Positions 18,417 to 27,592 of a stretch of 64,000 nt of DNA are shown piece by piece. Source of the stretch: an uncultured Verrucomicrobiota bacterium (GTDB lineage Bacteria > Verrucomicrobiota > Verrucomicrobiia > Limisphaerales > UBA9464); contig CAIVQH010000023.1 in the NCBI GenBank assembly GCA_903907995.1, positions 1 through 64,000 of the forward strand. Direction: 5' to 3'. The notes under the pieces were generated by a model, which worked only from the letters and a program-made list of their open reading frames with translations, was not told the origin of the DNA and made no database searches. Both the position numbers and the translations under genes were made by a program. The stretch's first letter is position 1. Each line of letters begins with the position of its first letter.

Positions 18417-18608
18417 GGGCCGCAACGTAGGGACCGCCGCCCGCCGGTTCAAGTTTTGCAGCCGATCTGCCGGTATAGGCATGAAGCCGGCGAGCCCGGC
18501 CGGAACCGGCGGAATCTCGCGTCAGATACGGCCCAAATCGCCAGAAAACCCTCGTCACACCCGGCCCGAATGGGTTCTCTCTCGGCCGAAAGCTCGCGTT
18601 AGCGTGCG

Positions 18609-21600
18609 ATGATCGCCTCTTTGTGGACCAACCACTATTTCTGCGCCGGCGGCAACCGTTCTGGTCCGGAACGGGCCCGTCCGTCGTGCCGGTTCGTTTT
18701 CGGCTGGCTGGCGCTCTGCATCCTTGCCGGGGTGGCCATTCTGCCCGGCCATGCCGATTTGCCGCCCCAGGCGCAGCGCTACGCCAGCGAATTCATTTCC
18801 AAGGAACAGGGCCTGCCCGACGGCGCAATCACCCAGCTCGCGCAATCCGGTGACGGCTATCTTTGGGTCGCCATGACCACCGGGCTCGCCCGGTTCGACG
18901 GGGTCCGGTTCGACCATTATGACCACCGCAACACCCCTGCCCTGCCCGATGACCGGGTGACGGCGCTGACCACGGACCGCCAGGGTCGGATCTGGGCGGG
19001 AACACCCAAAGGCCTGGCTCGTTGGGACCGGGGACGATTTGCCTCGGTGTCGCTGGATGAGGATGCGGGGGCCATCACCGCCCTGGCCAGTTCCACGAAT
19101 GGCGGCGTGTGGGTGGCCACGGCTTCGGCCGTGCTCCGGGTTGGCTCCGACAAGCCGGATCAGCGGTTTGGCAGCCCGCCCGCCTGGGGCACCAACGCCA
19201 TCGGTTCGCTGGTTGAACTCGCCAGCGGACATCTGCTGGTCGGCAGCTCGTCCGCCTGGGCCGAACTGGATCCGGCGACCGGGACCTATCAGGCACCGAC
19301 GGCCGGTCTCATGCCGCCGGTCTTGGTGCGGGCACTGATCCCTGACGACGCCCACGGAAACGCCTGGGCCATGGACGCCCAAGGAATTCATCGCCGCACG
19401 GTTCAGGGATGGGAACGGGTACAGGCTTTCCCCAAGGAATATGACGGCAAGGCGGCCGGCCTTTACCGGGACCCGCTCGGCGGCGTGATCGCCTGGATTG
19501 CTCAGGTGGGAGCCTGCCGCTGGGAAAATGAGCAGGCCGGCTTCGTGCGCCTGGACTCCGACCCCCTGCATTCGGAAACGCTCCGCCGGCCGGTGGCCGT
19601 CCTGCGCGACGCCGAGCAGAACCTGTGGGTCGCCAGTTCCGGCGGCCTCCTCCGTTTTCAGCGCCGCATTGCCGCGCTCTGGAATAAGGATGACGGCCTG
19701 CCGAGCCCGACCTGCTGGTCGGCCAGTGTCGGTCCCGACGGGCGGCTCTGGGTGGGAACGCAGGCCGGGATCAGTGTCATTACCGAGGCCGGCGCGAATC
19801 CCAGCCTGAGTGTGCCCGTTTCGACCAATGCCACACGCCTCGTGCTGCCGACGCGCGGCCAGCGCGTCTGGTGCGTGGTGGCCGACCGGGCACTCTACTG
19901 GTCCGATACGCCCCAAGCTGCCGGTTCGTGGCGGCTGCTTCCGCTGGGGGAACGGCATGTCAAAACCTTGTACGAGGGGGCTGATGGCAGCCTTTGGGCC
20001 GGTACCGAAGCCGGAGCGGTGAAAATCACCGGCCAGGCTCCGGCGGTGACACCCTTCGCCGGGCAGGAGCAGTTGAACGCGTTTGAGATCACCGCCATCC
20101 GTCAGGACCGTCACGGGGCGCTCTGGTTCGGAACCCAATCCGGGGTGATTTTCCAGGCGGAGGACGAAAATTGCCGGCGCTTCGCGGGATCCGATCTGAC
20201 CGGAGAAAGCCCGATTCTGTGCATTCAGGAGGACAGCGACGGGGGAATGTGGTTCGGCACCCGTTTTGGAATCAGCTACCGCCGGGACCAGCGTTGGTAC
20301 TTCTTCGGTCCTGATCAGGGACTCGGCGATCACCTGTTCCTTGGCATCTATGAGGACGCCGTAAAACATTTCTGGCTGGTAAGCAAGCACGGATTGCAGC
20401 GGGTGGGGCGCGCCGAACTGGAAGCCGTGGCGACCGGAGCTTCCCCCCGGGTTTTGCCGCTTAATTTCGGAATCCTGGACGGCGTGGAAAATTGCGACTT
20501 CGCCGGCTACCGCCAGCCGACGGGCGCCTTGGACAAGCTGGGACAGCTGTGGTTGCCCACCACCCAGGGGCTTCTGCAGGTGGATCCCCGCCGGCTGCCG
20601 GATAATTCGCCCCCTCCAGCCGTGCTCATGAGCGGTGCCAGTTTCGGGGAACAGATCATCGGTGAAGCCCTTGTCCGGCAATTTTGCAGCGCCACCGCGA
20701 CGGGCAGTCCGCCGGCCGGCCGCCCGGAGTATCTGTCGGTTCCTCAGGAGCTGGGACATTTCGTGCAGCTGCATTTTACAGCCAGCAGCTTTCTCCAGCC
20801 TCGCAATATCCTCTTCCGCTATCGGTTGCAGGGATATGAGCAGGCGTGGAACAAGGCGGTGGAGGGACGTACGGCCACCTATCGCAATCTGCCAGCCGGC
20901 GATTACACCTTTGAAGTCGAAGCCTCCAATCCCCATGGCGCTTGGAACAGTGTGGGAATGGTCTTCCGCTTCTCGCTGACGCCGCGTTTCTATGAAACCC
21001 GTTGGTTCATGGTGGCCTGTTTCGCGGTGCTGCTCCTCGGGGCGATGATCTTCGCGCGGCACCACTACCGCAGCAACGAGCAGCGCCTCCGCGGCGACCG
21101 GCGGGCCCTGGAACAGGAACGCAGCCGCATCGCCCGCGATCTGCATGACGATCTGGGGGCCAATCTCACCGGCTTGGCGATGCAGGCTGAAATTGCAGGC
21201 AGGCAGCTTTCCGGTCCCGGAGCCGAGGAGCTGCAGCGCTTTGCGGTGACCACCCGCAGCCTCGCCCAGCGGCTCCGCGAGGTGATCTGGGCCGTTGATC
21301 CCGAAAGCGACACCCTGGAAAGCCTGACGGCCTTCCTGGGCCAGCAGACCGACGAGCTGCTCGGTGCCACCCGGCTGCGCTACCGCTTCGATGCTCCACC
21401 CCACCTGCCGGCAATCCGCCTCCGTGCCGGTACCCGGCACCAGCTCGCGATGTCGGCCCGCGAGGCCCTCAACAACATCCTGAAATACGCCCAGGCCAGC
21501 GAGGTCATGGTCCGGCTCGAGCTGGCCGACGACACCCTCAGCATTACCATCAGCGACAATGGTGTCGGCCTGCCCAGCGGCTCGGTCACCCAGTCCGGCC

Positions 21601-21791
21601 GGCCCGTGACCGGGGGCCAGGGCCTGAAAAACATCCGCCAGCGGCTCAAATCGCTGGGGGGAAATTTCCGCGTGTCTAGCGCCCCCGGAGCTGGCACGCT
21701 GGTGCGGTTGGAAGTTCCTCTGGCGGCCGTAACCGCAGTCGAATCCAAACCCGATAAACCGTCTAATGAGCATCAAAGTCGCGATCGTTGA
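18609..21791 (+). CDS. Two-component propeller sensor histidine kinase
   Basis: Predicted 1060-residue membrane kinase. A first hydrophobic segment (residues about 29-49) exports an N-terminal double beta-propeller of Reg_prop units, recognisable by repeated DGYLWVAMTTGLARFDG, GRIWAGTPKGLARW and GALWFGTQSG. A Y_Y_Y domain follows (about 715-795, YRLQGYEQAWNKAVEGR...YTFEVEASNPHG), then a second membrane helix (about 808-825). The cytoplasmic part has HisKA_3 with phospho-accepting H846 in ARDLHDDLGANLTG, and HATPase_c (EALNNILKYAQ, ITISDNGVGLP, GGQGLKNIRQRLKSLGG). The propeller family often senses extracellular carbohydrate. Its 3' end overlaps the response-regulator gene by 26 bp. Confidence 0.9.
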   Translation: MIASLWTNHYFCAGGNRSGPERARPSCRFVFGWLALCILAGVAILPGHADLPPQAQRYASEFISKEQGLPDGAITQLAQSGDGYLWVAMTTGLARFDGVRFDHYDHRNTPALPDDRVTALTTDRQGRIWAGTPKGLARWDRGRFASVSLDEDAGAITALASSTNGGVWVATASAVLRVGSDKPDQRFGSPPAWGTNAIGSLVELASGHLLVGSSSAWAELDPATGTYQAPTAGLMPPVLVRALIPDDAHGNAWAMDAQGIHRRTVQGWERVQAFPKEYDGKAAGLYRDPLGGVIAWIAQVGACRWENEQAGFVRLDSDPLHSETLRRPVAVLRDAEQNLWVASSGGLLRFQRRIAALWNKDDGLPSPTCWSASVGPDGRLWVGTQAGISVITEAGANPSLSVPVSTNATRLVLPTRGQRVWCVVADRALYWSDTPQAAGSWRLLPLGERHVKTLYEGADGSLWAGTEAGAVKITGQAPAVTPFAGQEQLNAFEITAIRQDRHGALWFGTQSGVIFQAEDENCRRFAGSDLTGESPILCIQEDSDGGMWFGTRFGISYRRDQRWYFFGPDQGLGDHLFLGIYEDAVKHFWLVSKHGLQRVGRAELEAVATGASPRVLPLNFGILDGVENCDFAGYRQPTGALDKLGQLWLPTTQGLLQVDPRRLPDNSPPPAVLMSGASFGEQIIGEALVRQFCSATATGSPPAGRPEYLSVPQELGHFVQLHFTASSFLQPRNILFRYRLQGYEQAWNKAVEGRTATYRNLPAGDYTFEVEASNPHGAWNSVGMVFRFSLTPRFYETRWFMVACFAVLLLGAMIFARHHYRSNEQRLRGDRRALEQERSRIARDLHDDLGANLTGLAMQAEIAGRQLSGPGAEELQRFAVTTRSLAQRLREVIWAVDPESDTLESLTAFLGQQTDELLGATRLRYRFDAPPHLPAIRLRAGTRHQLAMSAREALNNILKYAQASEVMVRLELADDTLSITISDNGVGLPSGSVTQSGRPVTGGQGLKNIRQRLKSLGGNFRVSSAPGAGTLVRLEVPLAAVTAVESKPDKPSNEHQSRDR

Positions 21792-22437
21792 AGACAATGC
21801 CAGCATGCGTGATGGCCTTGCCGCCCTGATCCGCATGTCGCCCGGCTTCACCCTGACGGCCGCCTGCCGCAGCGGCGACGCGGCCGTACGGGAGCTGCCG
21901 CCGCTCGCCCCGGAGGTGGTGCTGATGGACATCAATATGCATGGGATCAGCGGCATTGAGACCCTGCGGCAGCTCCGTCTGCAGCTGCCCGACCTCAAGG
22001 TCATCATGCTCACGGTCGCCACGGACGCCCGGCACGTTTACTCCGCGTTTGAGACGGGAGCCGATGGCTATCTGGTTAAGGACACCGAACCGGTACGCAT
22101 TCTGGAAGCCATCCGCGAAGTGCACGGTGGTGGTTCGCCCATTTCCAGCCCCATCGCCCGTCTGCTGGTGCAGAAATTCCACCAGCGCGGGCCGTCCCCG
22201 CATCCCGAGGACAATCTCACGCCGCGCGAGGAGGAAATCCTCACCTGCCTCGCCCGTGGCTACCGTGCCAAGGAAATCGCCGACGAACTCGGCATCAGCA
22301 TCCACACGGTGCAGACCCACATCCGGAAAATTTACAGCAAGATGCAGGTCCGCTCCGGCGCCGAGGCGGTCGCCAAATTCCTGACCCAGAGCGGCGGCAC
22401 CGGCCTTTCCAACGTGGACCCGCGCCCGGGTCTCTGA
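21766..22437 (+). CDS. NarL/LuxR-type response regulator
   Basis: Predicted 223-residue regulator partnered with the upstream kinase. The receiver domain has phosphorylation site D55 (VVLMDINMHGISG), T in MLTVAT and K105 (GYLVKDTE). The C-terminal LuxR-type helix-turn-helix is LTPREEEILTCLARGYRAKEIADELG followed by HTVQTHIRKIYSKM. The start codon lies inside the kinase gene, which implies coupled translation. Target genes cannot be read from the sequence; no adjacent transport or polysaccharide-degradation genes are present. Confidence 0.93.
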   Translation: MSIKVAIVEDNASMRDGLAALIRMSPGFTLTAACRSGDAAVRELPPLAPEVVLMDINMHGISGIETLRQLRLQLPDLKVIMLTVATDARHVYSAFETGADGYLVKDTEPVRILEAIREVHGGGSPISSPIARLLVQKFHQRGPSPHPEDNLTPREEEILTCLARGYRAKEIADELGISIHTVQTHIRKIYSKMQVRSGAEAVAKFLTQSGGTGLSNVDPRPGL

Positions 22438-22502
22438 TCCCCCTTCCCGACCGCGTTCTTTGCTTGGTGCCAACGCCGGCCCAACCTTATTCTGTCGCCG
22501 TC

Positions 22503-22799
22503 ATGTTTTCGCACGTTGTCATTTTCTGGACCGATCCGGCCAACCCCAAGGCCGCCGACGAATTGCTGGCCGGCATGGACCGCCACCTTAAGCCGATCCC
22601 CGGGGTGCTGCACTTTCACGCGGGAAAAATGGTGGGCAGCCATCGGTCCGTGGTGGACCAGACCTATCAGGTCGCCCTCAACCTCGTCTTCCCCGACAAG
22701 CAGGCGCAGGACGACTATCAGGTTCACCCCATGCATCTCGACTTCGTGAAGCATTGCAGCCCGCTCTGGAAACGGGTCCTCGTGTACGACTTCGCCTGA
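22503..22799 (+). CDS. Dabb-family (stress-responsive alpha-beta barrel) protein
   Basis: Predicted 98-residue protein with the Dabb pattern: HVVIFWTDPANPKAADELLAG, IPGVLHFHAGK, YQVALNLVFPDKQAQDDYQVHPMH and a C-terminal VLVYDF. A GTG 39 nt upstream is possible, but the ATG begins exactly at the conserved first beta-strand. Members form small dimeric ferredoxin-like barrels of unknown or varied function. Stands alone downstream of the two-component pair. Confidence 0.8.
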   Translation: MFSHVVIFWTDPANPKAADELLAGMDRHLKPIPGVLHFHAGKMVGSHRSVVDQTYQVALNLVFPDKQAQDDYQVHPMHLDFVKHCSPLWKRVLVYDFA

Positions 22800-22870
22800 G
22801 GTGGTCGCGCGTTCGCCTTAATCTCGGGCGGGTTGAATTCCCCACCGGCACTGCACGGTCGGGACTGCCC

Positions 22871-22901
22871 AGGTTGCCTCACGCACCGTTTCAGGCAACC
22901 T
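22871..22901 (+). promoter_or_regulatory. Hairpin just upstream of the endonuclease III start
   Basis: AGGTTGCCT and its exact complement AGGCAACCT surround a 13-nt loop; the stem ends 7 nt before the GTG start. It would occlude the ribosome-binding region if it forms. No T-tract follows, so termination of the previous gene is less likely than a translational effect. Confidence 0.5.
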
Positions 22902-22908
22902 CAGCGCC

Positions 22909-23601
22909 GTGCCACGCGAAGCTCATCCCGCCAAAGTTGCCCGCACTGCCCGGATTATCGCCGGGCTGCGGGCCACCTATCCTGGCGCGCATTGCGAGCT
23001 GAACTTCCGTAACCCGCTGGAACTGCTCGTCGCCACGATCCTCTCCGCGCAGTGTACCGACAAACAGGTCAACCTCGTCACCGAGGGATTGTTCGAAAAA
23101 TACCGCACCGCCCGCGATTACGCAGACGCTCCGGCCGGGGAATTTGAACTGGCGATCCGGCGCATCGGGCTTTACCGGAACAAGGCGAAGAACATCCAAG
23201 CCGCGTGTCGCGCCCTGCTCGAAAGCCATGGCGGCGAGGTGCCCTGCACGATGGAGGAGCTGACCGCGCTCGCCGGCGTCGGACGCAAGACGGCCAACGT
23301 CGTGCTGGGAAACGCCTTCGACATCAACGACGGCGTCGTGGTGGACACCCATGTGGCGCGGCTCTGTGGCCGGCTGCGACTGACACCCGAGACCGATCCC
23401 GTGAAGATCGAGCAGGCCCTGATGAAGCTCGTGCCGCGTGAGCAGTGGGCGCATTTCAGCCACTGGCTGATCTGGCACGGGCGCCGGCGCTGTTTCGCCC
23501 GCAAGCCGGACTGCGCCCATTGCGAAATCCGGACGGATTGCCCCTCGGCCGGAATTGCGAGCCTCAAACCGTCGGCCGCGTCGTCCCAGTCTTCATCTTA
23601 A
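22909..23601 (+). CDS. nth: Endonuclease III
   Basis: Predicted 230-residue DNA glycosylase/AP lyase for oxidised pyrimidines (base-excision repair). The helix-hairpin-helix is LTALAGVGRKTANVVLG with the catalytic Lys in it, the catalytic Asp is in VVVDTHVARL, and the C-terminal iron-sulfur loop is CFARKPDCAHCEIRTDC (C-x6-C-x2-C-x5-C). The chosen start is GTG. The last residues (SQSSS) and the stop codon are encoded by the first units of a TTAATC-type repeat, so the native C-terminus has been extended or replaced by the repeat. Confidence 0.93.
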   Translation: MPREAHPAKVARTARIIAGLRATYPGAHCELNFRNPLELLVATILSAQCTDKQVNLVTEGLFEKYRTARDYADAPAGEFELAIRRIGLYRNKAKNIQAACRALLESHGGEVPCTMEELTALAGVGRKTANVVLGNAFDINDGVVVDTHVARLCGRLRLTPETDPVKIEQALMKLVPREQWAHFSHWLIWHGRRRCFARKPDCAHCEIRTDCPSAGIASLKPSAASSQSSS

Positions 23602-23681
23602 TCTTCATCTTAATCTTCATCTTCATCTTAATCATAATCCGCGCAGGAAGCGGGATTACGATTACGATTATGAGTAAGATT
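23590..23681. repeat. TTAATC-type inverted repeat element, copy 2
   Basis: Five CTTCATCTTAAT-like units (about 23590-23640) face a right arm GATTACGATTACGATTATG (about 23654-23681) across a short GC-rich loop. It separates nth from the convergent helicase gene and supplies the nth stop codon. Related to the element at 7292-7400. Confidence 0.7.
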
Positions 23682-23689
23682 GGGCCGCC

Positions 23690-25888
23690 TCAGCGGCCCG
23701 CCAGTTTGGCCCGCAGGGGCTTCCCGTGATAGACGCTGTGCTTGAGCTTCAGCACCACGTTGCGGGCGAACTCGCTGTTCACATCCACCAGCGTGTGATC
23801 CTCGTGGACCTCAATCTGGCCAATCACGCTGTCGGGCAGGCCCGTATGGCCCTGGATGCACGTCACCACGTCCGGCCGGGTGATGTTTTCGCGCTGGCCG
23901 ATGCCGAGCCACACCTGCGTCATCGAGACTGGCTTGGGCGACGGGGGTGGTACCGCCGCTCGCGGTGCCGCGGTCGGCACCCGCCGCTGCGGCGGGCGCT
24001 CGTCGTAACGGTTATCCGGGCGGACATTGCGCGAGTCCGTCTGCGGATACGCCGGCGGGCGGTCCCATTCGCGCCCCTGATCGGGAGGGCGTTGATAGGA
24101 ATCGGCACGGTCGCGGAATTGCGGACGCTGCTCGGTGAATCCAGGGCGATCCCAGGTGGAGGCACGCAGCTGCGGCTTCGGCGGGACCGGCGCCCGGGGA
24201 GCCACAGGCTTCCTGGCCGGGGGCTGCGGAATCATTGGGACAGGGGCGGCTTCGGCTGATTCAGAGGGGGTTCTCTCCCCCACGGCAGGCTGCGTCACCG
24301 GTGACGGTGCAACCTCCGAAGCGGCCTTCGCCGGACTGGGAAGGTGCGTGCCTTCCACTTCGGCAAATCCGCTTTCTTCATCGACCGTAAACGCCGGCTT
24401 GGTGGCGGCCGAAGCCAGCGCTTGAGGCAGCGCCGCTTTGGGCAACTCAGATTTCGGCTGCGGCTTGGCCTTGGGCGCAACCGGAGCCCGTACCGCCACG
24501 GGAGCGTTGGCGACGGCCGCCGGTTTTCCGACGGCAGCGGCGGCTGGCACAGCCTTGCCCAGGGCCATCTTGGGCTCCGACTTGACGGCTTCAACGTCCT
24601 CGCCGCCCGTGAGCAGGTGCAGCGCGGCGCTGGCGATGTTCACAGAATCAAAGCCCTCCTCGAGCAGCGCCTCGATGAAGTGGTCGCGGCGCGGGAAATC
24701 TTTGGCCTGAAGCGTGGCCCGGATGCGCTGGAGCAACTGGTCCTCCTTGGCGCGCTCGATTTCGCCCTCGGACGGGATCTCGCCGCGGCGCAAACGCTGC
24801 CGCGTAAACTGCTCGATCTGGCGGATCATGAAAAACTCACGTCCGCTGACAAAGGTGATCGCCAGGCCGCTCCGGCCCGCGCGACCGGTCCGGCCGATGC
24901 GGTGGACATAATCCTCCGCATCGTAAGGCAGGTCGTAGTTGAAGACGACCTGGATGTCGTCCACGTCGATGCCGCGGGCGGCCACGTCGGTGGCCACGAG
25001 GAATTCGAGGCTGCCGGTGCGGAATTTCTTCATCACGCGGTCGCGGGCCGCCTGGGCCAGGCCGCCATGCAACGCATCGGCGCTGTAGCCGGCGGCGTGC
25101 AGATGCTCGGTGAGTTCGTCCACCATGCGCTGCGTGTTGCAGAACACGATGCCAAGGGTGACATTGTGCAGCTCGATAAGCCGCGTGAGCGCCTCAAATT
25201 TCCAGCGGCGGTCCACCTCGTAATACACCTGCTCGACGGTCGGCACCGTGAGCGCCTTGGCCTCGATGCGCACCCGCACGGCATCGCGCGTGTAGTTGCG
25301 GATGAGGAACTCGATCGCCGGCGGCACCGTGGCCGAGAACAGCACCGTCTGCCGCTCGGCCGGCATCGCCTTCAGGACGTACTCGATGTCATCGCGGAAA
25401 CCCATGTCCAGCATCTCATCGGCCTCGTCGAGGATGATGGTGTGGATCTGGTCGAGCCGCAGCGTGCCGCGGTTCATGTGGTCCATGACGCGTCCGGGCG
25501 TGCCGATGACGATGTTCGCGCCGGCCTTCAGCCCGGCGAACTGCCGCTCGTAGCTCTGGCCGCCATAGACCGGCAGCGCCCGGATGCCGGGCTTGAAGCA
25601 TGCCAGCTTGTGGACCTCCTCGCTCACCTGCACCGCCAGCTCACGGGTGGGGCACAGGATCAGCACCTGCACGGCGCGGTTCTTCACGTCCACCTTTTCG
25701 ATGGCGGGAATGGCAAAGGCGGCCGTCTTGCCGGAACCGGTCTGCGACTGGCCGACGACGTCGCGGCCCGACTGGATGACCGGAATGGCCTCCGCCTGGA
25801 TGGGCGAGGCCTGTTCAAAACCAAGGCGGTCGATGGCTTTGAGAATCTCCGGCGACAGGCCGAGTTCGGAAAAAAGTTTTGGCGTCAT
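23690..25888 (-). CDS. DEAD-box RNA helicase with DbpA-type C-terminal domain
   Basis: Predicted 732-residue CsdA/DeaD-like helicase. It begins MTPKLFSELGLSPEIL (preferred over an ATG 24 nt upstream). Motifs in order: Q motif GFEQASPIQ, SQTGSGKTA, PTRELAVQ, TPGRVMDHM, DEADEMLDMGF, FSATVP, VATDVAARGIDVDD and HRIGRTGRAG. A low-complexity linker of about 200 residues (Ala/Pro/Lys, then Arg/Tyr/Asp-rich) leads to a DbpA-type RNA-binding domain (VWLGIGQRENITRPDVVTCI...VDVNSEFARNVV). Likely role is unwinding structured RNA in ribosome assembly or cold adaptation. Monocistronic. Confidence 0.93.
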   Translation of the reverse strand: MTPKLFSELGLSPEILKAIDRLGFEQASPIQAEAIPVIQSGRDVVGQSQTGSGKTAAFAIPAIEKVDVKNRAVQVLILCPTRELAVQVSEEVHKLACFKPGIRALPVYGGQSYERQFAGLKAGANIVIGTPGRVMDHMNRGTLRLDQIHTIILDEADEMLDMGFRDDIEYVLKAMPAERQTVLFSATVPPAIEFLIRNYTRDAVRVRIEAKALTVPTVEQVYYEVDRRWKFEALTRLIELHNVTLGIVFCNTQRMVDELTEHLHAAGYSADALHGGLAQAARDRVMKKFRTGSLEFLVATDVAARGIDVDDIQVVFNYDLPYDAEDYVHRIGRTGRAGRSGLAITFVSGREFFMIRQIEQFTRQRLRRGEIPSEGEIERAKEDQLLQRIRATLQAKDFPRRDHFIEALLEEGFDSVNIASAALHLLTGGEDVEAVKSEPKMALGKAVPAAAAVGKPAAVANAPVAVRAPVAPKAKPQPKSELPKAALPQALASAATKPAFTVDEESGFAEVEGTHLPSPAKAASEVAPSPVTQPAVGERTPSESAEAAPVPMIPQPPARKPVAPRAPVPPKPQLRASTWDRPGFTEQRPQFRDRADSYQRPPDQGREWDRPPAYPQTDSRNVRPDNRYDERPPQRRVPTAAPRAAVPPPSPKPVSMTQVWLGIGQRENITRPDVVTCIQGHTGLPDSVIGQIEVHEDHTLVDVNSEFARNVVLKLKHSVYHGKPLRAKLAGR

Positions 25889-25949
25889 GCGCGAGGTCGG
25901 AAGGTATAGCACAACGCCGGGCCGGGACGCGAAGTGTTTTCACAAGGGC

Positions 25950-26096
25950 GGAGAAACAGCGAACTGCGAACAGGGAACAGCGAGCCGCAAAGCTGCGGGC
26001 GATGCGTCGTGCGTCCTGCCCCTTCAGTTCGGCCTTATTCGCAGCTCCCCTACCTCCCGCTACGCGCTGTTCCGTGTTCGCAGCTCGCTGTTCTCC
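25950..26096. repeat. Inverted repeat with 32-33-bp arms upstream of the helicase gene
   Basis: The left arm (25950-25982, GGAGAAACAGCGAACTGCGA...) and right arm (26065-26096) are near-perfect reverse complements, with one extra A and two mismatches, around about 80 nt of unrelated sequence. The units CAGCGA and GAACAG recur inside. It lies between the helicase start and the end of the sugar-kinase gene. Confidence 0.7.
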
Positions 26097-26099
26097 CCC

Positions 26100-26132
26100 A
26101 AAAAAAAACGCCGCCTTCAGAAGAAAGCGGCG
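26100..26132 (-). terminator. Intrinsic terminator of the PfkB kinase gene
   Basis: On the minus strand CGCCGCTTTC-TTCT-GAAGGCGGCG forms a 10-bp stem (one G-U pair) with a 4-nt loop, directly followed by nine T residues. It starts 27 nt after the kinase stop codon. A textbook Rho-independent terminator. Confidence 0.92.
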
Positions 26133-26158
26133 GTCGTAAAATCAGCGGAAAATCTGGC

Positions 26159-27211
26159 TCAGTAGTCCGAATCCGGCTCGAGCGGCGGGCGGACGCCATA
26201 CTTCTTTTTCAGCGTCTCCACCACCGCCAGCGGCTTCATGCCACCCGTGCAGGTCGGGTCACTGAGGGAGGCGGCGGCGGCCATGACGCCGGTGAGCAGC
26301 GATTTCTGGAGTTCCCAGCCCTCGTGCAGGCCTAGCAGCACGCCCGCGCAGAACGCGTCGCCCGCACCGGCGGTGCCGGCAATGTGCTTCTCCGGCACCT
26401 TGAGCGACGGCTGCCAGTGGTCCTTGCCGTCACGCGTGCGCGCAAAGCAGCCCTCGGGAAAATGGATCACCACCAGCTCTTTCACGCCGTGCTGGAGAAT
26501 GGCTCCGGCGGCATGACGCAGCGAGACGGTATCGAGCACGCCTTCCTTGCGGATCCGGAAGCCGGTCACCTGGCCGGCCTCATACTCGTTCATGATGGCG
26601 TAGTCGCAGAACTTGAGCGCCGGGATCACCACCGCCTTGAAGCGGTCGCTGGCCTCGCTCACGACGTCGATGCTCGTCTTGATGCCGGCAGCCTGGGCGG
26701 CGGCGAGCAGCTTGGCGGCGAGGGTCACGCCCTCCTTGTTCACCACGTCGAGCTTGTCGAGCAGCAGCAGGTAGCCGAGATGGAAGATGCGGGCCTTGCT
26801 CTTGGTGAAGTCAAGGTCCTTGCCATCCCAGAGAGAGTTTGCGCCCCGGTAGTGGAAGAAGGTGCGCTTGCCCGTGCCCTGCACCGTCATCACGTCGGTG
26901 TAGCTGGTGGTGGCCTCGGCGGTGGCCTTCAGGAACTTCGTGTCGATCTTGTGCTTCTCGACATCGGCGAGGATCTGTTCACCGAGGGCATCCTTGCCCA
27001 CCAGTCCGGCCGCGCTCAACGGGAACTCGACCCCGAGCTTGGCGAGGTCGAGGAGCACGTTGTAGGGCGAACCGCCGGTGCCTTGGTGCTGGCTCTTGAT
27101 GTTCGCCAACTGCTCCAGACCGGGGAAGGTATCTACGATTTTGACCTGATCGATAATCCAGTTGCCGCCGGCCAGGATGCCGGAGCGTTTGGATGCTGCG
27201 CTTGCTTTCAT
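26159..27211 (-). CDS. PfkB-family carbohydrate/nucleoside kinase
   Basis: Predicted 350-residue ribokinase-like kinase. It shows GGSPYNVLLDLAKLG (substrate-binding Gly motif), the lid region with TTSYTDVMTV and FFHYRGAN, and the C-terminal PfkB signature GTAGAGDAFCAGVLLG with the catalytic Asp. Overall it resembles adenosine/sugar kinases found in Verrucomicrobiota and Planctomycetes, but the specific substrate (adenosine, ribose, fructose) is undetermined. Length is normal for the family. Monocistronic, with a clear terminator downstream. Confidence 0.85.
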   Translation of the reverse strand: MKASAASKRSGILAGGNWIIDQVKIVDTFPGLEQLANIKSQHQGTGGSPYNVLLDLAKLGVEFPLSAAGLVGKDALGEQILADVEKHKIDTKFLKATAEATTSYTDVMTVQGTGKRTFFHYRGANSLWDGKDLDFTKSKARIFHLGYLLLLDKLDVVNKEGVTLAAKLLAAAQAAGIKTSIDVVSEASDRFKAVVIPALKFCDYAIMNEYEAGQVTGFRIRKEGVLDTVSLRHAAGAILQHGVKELVVIHFPEGCFARTRDGKDHWQPSLKVPEKHIAGTAGAGDAFCAGVLLGLHEGWELQKSLLTGVMAAAASLSDPTCTGGMKPLAVVETLKKKYGVRPPLEPDSDY

Positions 27212-27277
27212 GCTATGGGGACGGACGTGCCACGACGGGAAAACACCCCGATACGTTCGTGGTTAGACGTAGTGTAG

Positions 27278-27592
27278 GGGAAACAACCGCTGCTTGTCTC
27301 TAACGATTTCGACCGCAACCCCCAACCGAAGCCGGGCAACGAACCATCGTTCCAGCCCATCGGCAACCCCAGCTGCAAAATTGAACCGGTCCTGAAAGGC
27401 CTCATGGAAGACACCACTGAGCTCGGCCTGAAAAACTTCGCCGACCAGCGCCGCGCCTACCTGCTGAAGCAGATCCCGGCCCAAGCCCTGACTTCCACGT
27501 CGCCCGTCCTGTTTTTGGAATCCCGAATCGTAAGCCAGGGGCTTGCCTGTTCAGCCGCCAGCCAAAACTTTACGCTGAGTCTGAACAAATGA
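27278..27592 (+). pseudogene. Gene remnant with coding-like sequence
   Basis: This open frame has no plausible full-length start (in-frame TAG at 27275), yet residues such as LVSNDFDRNPQPKP, EPVLKGLMEDTTELGLKNF and ADQRRAYLLKQIPA look like real protein with genome-like codon use up to about 27500. The last 30 codons look random. It may be the decayed 3' end of a larger gene; the RR.YLL.QIP pattern recalls CotH-kinase-type secreted proteins, but that is only a suggestion. Its stop overlaps the next start codon as ATGA. An alternative is a genuine 62-residue protein from the ATG at 27404. Confidence 0.4.

Noticed and set aside
24344-25909. A 521-codon plus-strand frame opposite the DEAD-box helicase
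   Set aside because: The minus strand carries all helicase motifs in order; the plus-strand translation is compositional shadow.
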